A stretch of 64,000 nucleotides of DNA, taken from positions 94,205 to 158,204 of the forward strand of contig RHPI01002438.1 in NCBI GenBank assembly GCA_009103225.1, given 5' to 3'. The stretch is from Chlorokybus atmophyticus. Its lineage: Eukaryota; Streptophyta; Chlorokybophyceae; Chlorokybales; Chlorokybaceae. The notes under the pieces were generated by a model. That model was given only the letters and a program-made list of their open reading frames with translations. It ran no database searches and had not been told where the DNA came from. Positions 45,871-56,129 of this stretch are shown here, one piece after another. Positions within the stretch are counted from its first letter, which is position 1, and every line of letters begins with the position of its first letter. The position numbers and the translations under genes were made by a program.

Positions 45871-47136
45871 TTGTACAAATAAATAAGATCATCATATGGT
45901 ATTCAAGATACCTCAAATGGCACCGATTCAATAAGTTAACAGCAAAGAACTGAAACTATTATAATTTTCGTCACGCATGACAAGTTGTACAAAAGCGATG
46001 GAAGGTTCTTTCAGAACATGTAAACAAATGCATATTCTATCAATACGGTTATGAAGTTACGACAGACAGACGAGTGTTTGAGGGTCATTTGTTGCCCAAC
46101 AACACAACCACAAACACAGCATCATAATACATGAGGGAATGTAGCGCATTGTTCGTATTTAACTTTAAATCTACAATTTTTATCCCTTAAGTAAGACCAA
46201 TGTAATTATAAGATATATACATACATCTCTGTTCTCGTTCATATTAAGTACTCCTCACCTCTGCCTTCGCCTTTACCTTTGCCCCTCCCCTCCCTTCCTC
46301 CATGTCATGCTTTTCAAGACATTGAACGAAAATCTCATGGGTTACAACCTTACCATGTCCTTGCTTTGCTGCCCCAATCCGGATATGAACCCGACCTCTT
46401 ATATAGTTGCTGTAGTTGTAGTGTTGCTTAAGCTATGTGCCTTGTTTTTTGCAATGCTGTTGCTTTGCTGCTACCTGCCTCAATGTTATGTCTTATGCAG
46501 CACTCTCCGCTGTCTTGTGCTCACACTTCCAATACCCAATGCAAGAACATTTGTTGCAATCCACAGCCATGATCGCCATGCACACACACACCTCTAACTG
46601 GGTACTGCACCCATTCAATTATTACAACGCCGTCAGGTGATGACCAGTCCCCATGGTTTAATAACGTCATAGCTGTCAGTGGGGTTTATGCGGCAAATCT
46701 GAACTAACTTCTGGCCCAGAAGGGTGCAATCGCAGTTTCGGCAGCCGCGTCGTACGTACCTTCGCCGAAGCCGTGTCTCCTTCAGGCGTGCCGCTCGGTT
46801 ATCACCGGCTGCACGGATATCGGCAAATTGTCTGCAACGGTACTTTGCTCAAAGTACGCCGTAACCCGGATAAAGACACGCCCTGATTACGGCAAGTTAT
46901 CGCAAGATACCAAGACGTCTCTTAGACGCCTCTCAGCAAGTCCTTATCTACGTTGTTGGCGCCGTCGCCAGTGCTGTCCGGGTCGTTGACAGCGGCGGTG
47001 GGGGCGGGGGCAGTTGGGTGGGCCGGTATGGGTGCGGTGCGCCGCCGTGACAGGGGAAGTTCTGTTGGAGGGGCGTGACTGCGGGCAAGGCGGAGCAGAG
47101 GCGGGGAGACGGGAGGGCGCCGCCTCAACAGCAGCA

Positions 47137-50100
47137 ATGAGCAAGAGCATTAGGGCCTGGAAGGCCGCTGGCAGAGCGGTCTCTATGCGCCTGGATGAGG
47201 TGGGTGGCAGTGCGGCGGAGCTCAGCACAAAATGGAGGGAGTACCAGGAGGCACAGCGTCCGACGCAGCTCGCCGCCTACGAGCGGAGGGCTACGCTGGA
47301 CGCACAGCGCCGCGCCGCTCGCCAGAGATTCAGGTGCATGTTGCCTGCGACCACAAACAACACCGTCGCGCGCGTAGCTTGTTACGCGTAACTTGTTATT
47401 GTAACTTGATTTGTACTTTTTTGGTCGCTTAGCCTGCGAAGTTTGTACTTTGCGGCAGCTGCCCAGTTGCATTGCAGCTGGTTGTGTACGCGATGCATAA
47501 CCTTCGCTTACACAACCTGCAATGCAACTTGGCAGCTGCTCCACAGAGCATGAACCTAGCCGGCTCTGCAGCGAGTGTGTTGTACATCAGCGCATTGCTG
47601 AGGTTGCATGTTGGCGTTGTCCTCACAGGGTGGCTGTGCTGCTCGTGGTTGCGCGCGCTCGGTTTATGGCAAACCTGAACCACGTCGAGCGCACTGTTGC
47701 CGGCTGGATGCCCTGGCTCTGTCCAAAGCCAGACGAAAGGGACCTGAGCAGTGGGGAACTTGAATCACCTCTCTTGGATGGAGAAGAACCTAGCGCGGAC
47801 GATACAGAGTATGATATCGATGCAAAGGAGTTGAAGCAGCTGAACGAGAACCACAGCGTAGACGAGCTTCAAAACCGCGGTGGAGTTGCTGGCATAATGC
47901 GCCTCATCAAGGTGGGTATGTTGCTTTGTGCAACTTTCTAAAAAAGAGCCAGTTATGCTTACTTGAAGCAATGCACTGTCTGCCAACCCTGTGGGTGGCA
48001 AATGCATGCAAAGGTACAGTCCAGTCAGTTGCTTGTGTAATGCATGTGCTTATAGTTGTTCAGGCTAGCATTAGCGTCTAATTATCAGGCTGTAACAGGC
48101 TTAGACGCCAGTTCCTGCGCTGTAGTTGCTTGCATGGATTAATTTTAGCTGCTACAACACCCAGAGCTTTACCTGCTCACTCTTGTGCAATTCGATGTCT
48201 TTGTCACGAGGAGCTTGTGCATTGTGCAGGTGACTACCCTGTGGAGTGGTATCTGTAGCATAGTCTGATCAGCATTGGTTGCATTCACCTCAACAGCGTC
48301 TATGCAGACCGATGAAGAGGCTGGATTGGTGGACAATGACAAAGAGCTAGAGAAACGTCGAGACGTGTTTGGAAGCAACACATACCCTGAAAAGGAGACG
48401 AAGGGTTTCTGGCAGTTTGTATGGGAGGCTTCTCAAGACACTACACTGATAATCTTGCTTGTGGCCGCAATAGTGTCTTTGGGTACTGGCGTGTGGACGG
48501 AAGGCTGGGCAGAAGGATGGCATGACGGGGTTGGCATTGCGTTCGCCATCCTCCTGGTCCTTTTCCTGAATGCCGGTAATAATTACAACCAAGCGCTAGC
48601 CTTTCGCGACCTGAACCGCAAGAAGAAGAACATCCCGATCGAAGTAAGCGCTATTGCACATGCTTGCACACGTTCTTGTTGCCACACGCTTTCCTGCGCG
48701 GTCATGCTAGAGTGTCATGCTGTTATGCGTAGGTCAGTCGCGGCGGGAGGCGCATTGAGGTGTCCATCCATGATTTGGTCGTTGGTGACATTGTCCACAT
48801 TGGAGTTGGAGATCAGATTCCTGCAGATGGTCTTCTGATTAGTGGACACTCCATGCTGGTGGATGAGTCTAGCATGACTGGAGAGAACGAGCCTGTGCAC
48901 AAGGACAAGTCTCAGCCGTTTCTGCTGTCAGGGTCAAAATTGTCAGATGGGTATGGAATCATGGTGGTGACAGCTGTAGGCATGAACACTGAATGGGGAA
49001 AGATTATGGCCAGTGTCAGCGAAGACAACGACTCGGAAACTCCGCTGCAAGAGCGCCTGAGGCACACTGCTCTGGCCATTGGCAAGGTTGGTCTTGCCGT
49101 GGCTATTCTGGTTTTCTTCATTCTGATTGTGAGATACGTCATCACGGAAAAGATTGATCTCAAGCATTACAGCCTCCAGCAGTTTCTGCACAACGACCTG
49201 ACGAATCTGGTTGGGTTCTTTGCCATCTCCGTCACGATTGTGGTGGTGGCTGTGCCGGAAGGTTTGCCGCTGGCCGTGACGCTCAGTCTCGCATACTCAA
49301 TGCGTCAGATGGCAAAAGACAATGCGCTCGTGCGGCATCTGGAGTCATGCGAAACCATGGGTGGCGCCACTACAATCTGCAGTGATAAGACAGGCACTCT
49401 CACCACCAACAAGATGGTTGTTGTGAGAGGCTGGGTGGCCGGCGTGGAGTTGTCCGCCAAAGCTTCATCATCGGAGCTGAAGCAGGAAGTAGCTGCCATC
49501 CTTCATGAGGCAGTTTGCACCAACTCCGATGGCAGCGTGTACAATACTCAAGAAGGAGTGGAGATTACAGGCAAGCCTACGGAGACGGCCGTGCTTGCAT
49601 TCGGCCTGCAACTCGGTGCGGACTTCAAACACGAGCGTTCGCAAGTTGAGTTTGTGGACGTGGCCCCTTTTAGCTCCGAAAAGAAGCGCATGGGTGTCAT
49701 GGTGAAGAACTCAGAGGGCCAGCAGCGCATCCACTGGAAAGGCGCCCCAGACATGCTGCTCAAGTTGGCAAACCGCGCTATGCAACCGGACGGTTCAGTG
49801 CAGGAATTGACTGAGTCCACACGCAAGGACATTGAGGCCCTGCTGGATGGAATGGCCAACGAGAGCTTGCGCACGATCATTCTCACATACGCCGATGTTG
49901 ATGGGGACAGTGCACCCACTGTTCATCATGACAAGGATGCTGCCAATGGTGAACAGAATGGGGACAACACCAACAACATACCAGACAAGGACCTTGTTGT
50001 GCTTGCCATTGTTGGCATTAAGGATCCCTGCCGCCAAGGAGTTCCCGAAGCTGTCAAGGAATGCCAGGCTGCTGGCATAATGGTTCGCATGTGCACAGGT

Positions 50101-51424
50101 ATGGTTGCCTAGTATATGTTACCAGTCATACAGTTGTTGGGGCATCAGCTCTTCTTAGGCACTTTTGATTTGTAAGCAGTGCAGTGAACACCGGGCTGAT
50201 GACTGATGGCATGTACGCAGGTGACTACATCGTCACTGCAAAGGCCATTGCGCGTGAATGCAACATTCTCACAGAAGATGGCATTGCTATCGAGGGGCCC
50301 AAGTTTCGCAACATGACCGATGAGGAGAGGATTAAAATCATTCCCAAGTTGCAGGTGATGGCGCGGTCATCTCCCAGCGACAAGCATACGCTGGTGAACC
50401 TTCTCAGAACACACTTTGGAGAAGTGGTGGCTGTCACTGGTGATGGTACCAACGATGCGCCTGCTCTCAAGGAGGCAGACATTGGACTGTCCATGGGCAT
50501 TGCTGGTATGTCGCATTGCCTTCCTATTGTCAATGAGTGTGTTGTTGCAAGGTGTGCAACAGAGGCTTTGGTGCGTACGCGATGACAAGCGCCCTGTGTG
50601 TTATTTGCTTTCAACAATCACAACCATGCATGACGTCAGGTACTGAGATTGCAAAGGAAGCTTCCGACATCATCATTCTGGACGACAACTTTGCCACAAT
50701 AGTGGGTGTGGTGCGCTGGGGACGGTCAGTCTTCAACAACATCCGCAAGTTTGTGCAGTTCCAGATGACGGTGAACGTCGTAGCGTTGCTGCTCAACTTT
50801 ATTACGGCCTCGGTGTATGGAATGACAGCTCTCACAGCCGTGCAGCTGCTGTGGGTGAATTTGGTAATGGACACGTTGGGTGCGCTGGCTCTTGCCACAG
50901 AGCCACCCACAGACAAGTTGATGCGTCGCAAGCCCATCAGGCGTGAGGAGAGCCTGTTTTCACCACACATGATCAGGAACATGCTTGTCCAGATCATCTA
51001 CCAGCTGGGAATTCTTCTGGCCATCCTTTACTATGGATACACATTCTTCAAGCTGACGCCTCCACCCCCGGACAGCGGAAGGAAGGGCGGCACTGTCGAC
51101 TGGCAGGACGCTCGCATATTGAACACAATTGTGTTCAACTCGTTCGTGTTCTTGCAGCTCTTCAACGAGATCAGCTCGCGAGACATGGAGAGCGTAAACG
51201 TGTTCAAGGGACTGTTCACCAATCGCATCTTCCTGGGTGTTCAGGCAACCACCGTAATCGTGCAAATAATAATGGTTGAGCTCTTGAATGAGTTCGCGAG
51301 CACGGAGCCGCTGACACTGTACCAATGGGGTGTGTGCGTGTCAGTTGGGTTGGTTGGCCTAGTCTTAGCGGCAGTGGGAAAGTTTATACCAGTCCCTACT
51401 CCAAAGAGCCAACTCCACGAATAG
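47137..51424 (+). CDS. P2B-type Ca2+-ATPase (ACA/PMCA), autoinhibited type
   Basis: Six exons: 47137-47333, 47629-47911, 48308-48643, 48733-50098, 50221-50505 and 50640-51424. They give 1083 residues. The enzyme pumps Ca2+ out of the cytosol using ATP. Visible parts: TM1-2 region (DTTLIILLVAAIVSLGTGV), the actuator motif (SSMTGENEPV), TM4 PEGLPLAVT, the phosphorylation site CSDKTGTLT with Asp490, KGAPDMLL in the nucleotide domain, the hinge TGDGTNDAPALKEAD, and TM5-10. The N-terminal 95 residues (TKWREYQEAQRP, RRAARQRFRVAVLLVVARAR) resemble the calmodulin-binding, autoinhibitory N-terminus of plant ACA pumps. The short C-terminus (VPTPKSQLHE) lacks the animal-type calmodulin-binding tail. It is convergent with IFT54. 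Confidence 0.95.
47455..47539. repeat. Long foldback in Ca2+-ATPase intron 1
   Basis: Arms 47455-47488 (GCAGCTGCCCAGTTGCATTG and onward) and 47509-47539 pair over 30 positions with one mismatch and one 3-base insertion, around a 20-base loop. Like the SMC1 intron 1 foldback, its arms carry GCAGCTG. Confidence 0.82.
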
Positions 51425-51950
51425 CTTGGAAGCGGTGTTAAAGAGGGTGTATACATGCCGGTTGGGGACCAAGGACATCCGGTGCCTGGCCAACAGACTG
51501 TACTGCAGCTTGTAAAAACACAGCTTATGTAAGTTCTGGGGCTTCGACTTTTGTGTGCAGGGGTTGCACAAGTTGGAGCCTTTGGAGTTGGGCATTTTGG
51601 TAACTAGACAAACCCGTACCTAAGCGTATGCCCTCTTTTGCTGCTTGCTGCCAGGGCCACTGGGGCCCCGGCTGCAAAAGCCTTACCTTATTAGCCACAG
51701 CATCACGTCAGGCAATGACTGACTTGTGGATGCCCAGTTTCAATAAATAAGCAGTTGTAGTGGTTTCCAACACTGTTGCAGGATGTTGACGCTAATGCTA
51801 GCCACTCTCGCAAGTGGGTTGCAGTTCGGACATGCAATGTGCATGTATGGATGTAGAGTTAGTGGTAAGGCATACCACAGAAATCTGAGTGAAGCGTGCA
51901 GTGCAATATGTACGAAGCATTCACATATGTATTTACTACATGCGACCTTC
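51425..51950. other. Tail-to-tail spacer of Ca2+-ATPase and IFT54
   Basis: 526 bp between two stop codons on opposite strands should contain both 3' UTRs. AATAAATAA near 51744 is a possible poly(A)-type motif on the plus strand. No exon was seen. Confidence 0.4.
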
Positions 51951-54420
51951 TCAACGTCCAGCTCCTGCCACCACCATTTGCAGCAGCTTTCTGATGGTTT
52001 CATCGTTTCGCAGCACCTGTGTCAAGAATAGTTCAGCAACGAGCACCGTTGTGCTATAGCTCGCAAGGTCAACAAATAGCGTCGCCAACCAGTCACCCCA
52101 ATGCACAAACCTGTGCCTTTGCAGCATTCACTCTCGCCTGCTGCTTTTTGATCTCCTCCTCCACCTGAGCCAACGCCCCTGCACTTCGCGCCATCTCCTC
52201 GTCTGTCAACCTACGAACAAAGCAGCAGTGTTGTCTGCCTCCTGTAGAGACTATGAACACAACACCACAAGGGCACCAACAGCGAACAAGCGTCAGCAAC
52301 ATACCGCCTCTCTTCGCGCCATCGCTCAGCGCGCACGCGCGCCTCAGCGTTCCAGGCATGGGCCTCACGCGCAGCGGCATCAGCGTCTTCAGGTGCTCTC
52401 GAGGCGCACTGCACCAGTGCCGATGCTGCCCGCGCCAGCATCTGAATGGATGCCCTGAGCGCTTCAACCTGCAACGCGTGTTAGCATGTCTGCGAAGTTA
52501 GTGTCTGCATACGCTTCTCAGTGGCGACCCAACAGACTTCACTGTACATCGGCATTGTTGCCCGATCAGATTCAACTTCAGGCAACATCACAACTTGCGT
52601 TGATACGTGGCATGTCTGACCTCGTCTTTGTTTTTGGACAACTCGTCTTTTGGCCCTTTCCGTAGGTCCCCATCTTCATCCTGATCACAATGGCGCGGAG
52701 GTAAGCTAACATATGTACGAAGCATCTGTACACAAACTTACAGAGTATGCGCGACAGCAAGCTGCGCGCTGGCAAGACATTTGTGCTAAGAAAATGGGAT
52801 TGATGTGTGCTGCACGTACGCGTTGCTCGAGATCTTTCTTCGTCTCCAGTATGTCTCTTACCAACTTGCCAGCACCTTCAGCCGTCACTTCGAGCATCTT
52901 TGCACAGCGCGCATGTGTCAAAACATATGTAAAGCAAGGGTCACGCGAGCAACATGAAACTGTCACACGGTAGCCGCACCTCTCGACCCAAAGGCTGTTC
53001 CGCAATTAGAATCGGTTCCACCATATCATCGTCGTCTTCATCGTCTTTTTCGGGCTCGCCCTCAGCAACTATCTGCGGCTTCAGCACAGACGGCTTTCTG
53101 CGCACACACACGCAAACACAGAGTTGCGTGCATTGACATGCCCATCACAATCATGAAGCTGACTGTATGCTGAACACATGCAGAGTACAGAAATGCTATG
53201 CTTCCCAGCATATTTCACAGACACCATGCGCATATGTAGGTCAACAATCCGACCACACAACATAACATGACACCAACAAGGTAAGACTCACGCTGTGCCA
53301 GGCCTTGCCTCCGCAACAGGTCGCAACGCTGAGCCCGGCCTCTCACCCTATGATTATTTGTGTAAAACCGCATATGGTGAAGCTGTTGAGTATACCAAAC
53401 CAACAGCTATATCATGGCAACACACTTACCTTTGGCTTCGGAGGCGCTTTTCGTGCCGACTGAGGCCGCTGAGGCATTGGCGGCATCGGCGGCCTTGGCG
53501 CAACTGCTGCAGACTCCCCAAAAGCATCATCGGCACCTAAACACACATGTATATACATGCGCACGCTTGCACACTCTTTACCACTGCAGTTGGGCTAGCT
53601 TTGGTCATATGCTCTTCCAAGTGACCACACACCTGTCGGCATGGGTTCAGGACGTACTTCCGCCCTAGGCGGCAAAGGGGGCACCTCTGCTTCATCTGTC
53701 ACAGCACACATCTGTCACAATCAACTCCAATGCAGCATTCACGTCTATATAAGCAGATGGCTGGGATAATCACCTGTCCTTGACGCACGTTGCCGCCGAT
53801 TCGTCTTAGGGGCTTCACCTCGGGCCTCGGCCCCACCCTCACGCAACTCCGCCCCACTACACACACAGATGAAAAGTCATGCAACAAGCAAAGCACCACA
53901 CACACAGACACGCTTGCCCACACACACGCACACGCACAGATGAGACCCGAATTGCTTAAACCATCACACCGTGATGTGTCAAGCAATGTTGGTCACGGTG
54001 ATGATCACACTCACCTCAAGCCTGAATCGGCTCGTCCGCTCGGTTGTGTTTGTTGTGGTTGATCACCGCCGCGTGACGATGCGCGCGAGGACTGCCGCGT
54101 GGACGCCGGGGAGGGGGTCGACAGCGCGGGTGAGGGGGCATCTGCCTTGTCCTGCTTGCTGCTTGAGGGAGGAGGAGCCTCTTTTGGACGGGCGGAGGGA
54201 AGGGGGGCTTGTTGTGGTGGCTGTTGTTGTTGTTGTTGTGGTTGTTGTTGTGGCTGTTGTTGTGGTTGTTGTGGTGGTGGTGGTTGTGGCGGTGGTGGCT
54301 GCGACGGTTGCTGTTGCGATTGTTGATGCTCCCCGGCGACCACCCGGCGAACGGCAGCCGCAGACGCCTCTGGTGAGCACTCAGTCGCCGCGCGCGCCAG
54401 CAACTGTCATGTGTGTGTGT

Positions 54421-54470
<50 letters not shown>

Positions 54471-55827
54471 GTGCGCGTGCTTGCTTATGCGTGTGTGCGC
54501 GTGCGTGCGTTTATGTCAGTGCTTTCGTGCATGGGAGTGGGCGCGCTTGCCTGTGTGTGCATACCCATGTCTGTGCTTGTGCGTGTGTGCGGGTGCTGAC
54601 CTATGTGGCCATGTGGCTATGTTTGACTGGCTACATGTCACCAACAGTTAACAACAAACCATCTGCTACCTGCAGAAAGGTGTTTGTGTGTTCCGGCTCG
54701 AGGCCTGCCACAATCTGCAAGCATGTACGCGCATATTAGCTCACATCCAACTGACAAAGCCAGGTTGTGTATCAGTGACATCGGCTTGCTACAACGTGCA
54801 CCTTCAGCGGTCGTGCTGGCACATGTGCAGAGAGTGTGATGCCAACGCAGTCGATGATCTTTGTTAAGTATGACACCTTTGTTTCTTTGTCCTGCACAAG
54901 TGTGCCTGGGCATTAACAACGACCTAACAGCACAAGATGGTCAATAGCTAAGGTCAAAATATACCTTGATGTTGGCGGAGTCTGACTCCACCTCATCAAA
55001 CAAGCCCTGGCCGAAGCCTGTTGCCTTTATAACCTGTGCAAAACCAGCATTCGCAGTTGGCGATGATGGTACTNTGCCTGACATGCGCGCAAACAAGTAC
55101 AGACCGCCACATGCATGAACAGCTGTGTGCCTGCCAGTTGAGTGTTTGTTTGTGGAAATGCGTGTGAGCGTGATTGAGGGGCGGGGGGCGGGGTGGGGGG
55201 TCATGTGCGTGTATAACAACAATTGGTCGCTCGGCTTCAAAGACACATTTACAAGCTGCATGTGCTAGCGTGCGTCTCTGTATGCCCGAAAAGGACAGTG
55301 CCAGCAACCGTAAGTTCAAAGGCAGTTCCATCGGAGCTGCACCTTTGCGCCGGTGTACAAACGCTGCGTCTGCTACTAAGCATCAAGCAGGATCGGCTCG
55401 CAATGGCCATAGCTGTGGCACATCTGCACAAGCGCACAAATGCAGCGAAAAGCGGTTACAGACTACCGGCTACCAGTTGTCTGCAGGTGCTTGTGACACA
55501 CTACACCAAATGTGAACATCTTACGCAAGATCACGCACAGACTTTGAAGTTGTAATGCGGGCGCCTCTAAACAGTGTAAACATAAAACCATCTTCATTGT
55601 GCACTGCTAGACATGCTCCCGCCAATGCACGTTTCGCAGTATGCCTCGCACAATGCAGTTACGTTGCAGCGAGGGTGCACCAGTAAAAGACTTGCTGTGC
55701 GTCAAACCTCGCTAACAACGTCATGCAGGAAGCGGAATGGCGGTTTCCTTAGCAGCGCTTCCGTCAGCTTAGGCCGCCGGATCAGCGGCTGGAGGACGCC
55801 CACCGTCACGTCCCAGAACTCCGCCAT
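51951..55827 (-). CDS. IFT54: Intraflagellar transport protein 54 (TRAF3IP1/MIP-T3/DYF-11)
   Basis: Fifteen exons: 55827-55708, 55033-54965, 54891-54802, 54714-54670, 54403-54015, 53856-53774, 53695-53633, 53536-53430, 53347-53292, 53097-52980, 52897-52820, 52680-52621, 52468-52305, 52210-52111 and 52016-51951. They give 535 residues. IFT54 is an IFT-B subunit that binds tubulin and kinesin-II and is needed to build cilia. The N-terminal calponin-homology-like domain (1-108) is clear: [37 protein letters not shown] and [21 protein letters not shown] long Gln/Pro-rich low-complexity segment follows (about 125-185), then Pro/Arg/Ala-rich linkers, an acidic run ([12 protein letters not shown]) and a C-terminal coiled coil ([38 protein letters not shown]). 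Several middle exons are short (56-118 nt), so their edges rest on phase and splice signals only. Confidence 0.88.
54412..54470 (+). repeat. (GT)n microsatellite in IFT54 intron 4
   Basis: About 25 GT dinucleotides lie in the intron between exons 54714-54670 and 54403-54015, extending as degenerate GTGC/GCGT to about 54600. Confidence 0.92.
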
Positions 55828-56129
55828 TCCTCCCGCCCTGGAGTTCTCAACCTTTCACGGTAGCATCCAAGGCGCTACCGCTTGGACAAGACCCGACCGA
55901 ACCGAACCAGGCCAGACCAGGCCAGGCTCTAGCCTGGTCTGGTCTGGTCTGGTCTGGTCTGGTCCGGTCTGGTCCGGCCTGCCGCACAGCTTGTGCAACG
56001 CGAGTCTCTAACTGTCGCGCACAAGCTGTGCGGCTGACGGAGTTCGGGTTGGGCAATGGAATCATAATTTTAGAACTTAGGGTTTGCTACACCTGCGCGG
56101 TGTTGCCCTTGGCGACAGTGTCCGCAACC
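55828..56129. promoter_or_regulatory. Divergent promoter of IFT54 and SRP68 with two inverted repeats
   Basis: This is 302 bp between opposite ATG codons. It contains a (CTGGT)n palindromic tract (about 55905-55980: CCAGACCAGGCCAGG-type on the left, CCTGGTCTGGTCTGG-type on the right). It also has a perfect 16-bp inverted repeat, GCCGCACAGCTTGTGC at 55981-55996 and its complement at 56019-56034, separated by 22 bases. The repeat could be a dimeric factor site or a cruciform; neither is shown. Confidence 0.6.

Larger units (their letters stand above)
43290..47136. other. Repeat-rich gene-free interval of 3.8 kb
   Basis: No conserved exon was recognised. It contains a 14-bp perfect foldback (44325-44363), a palindromic GTATAC satellite (about 45000-45500), C/G tracts (45712-45870), T/C-rich DNA near 46240-46310, and in the last 250 bases GC-rich sequence likely to be the Ca2+-ATPase promoter. 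Confidence 0.5.

Noticed and set aside
54015-54403. A separate Gly/Cys-rich plus-strand gene
   Set aside because: It is the antisense of the Gln/Pro-rich IFT54 exon.
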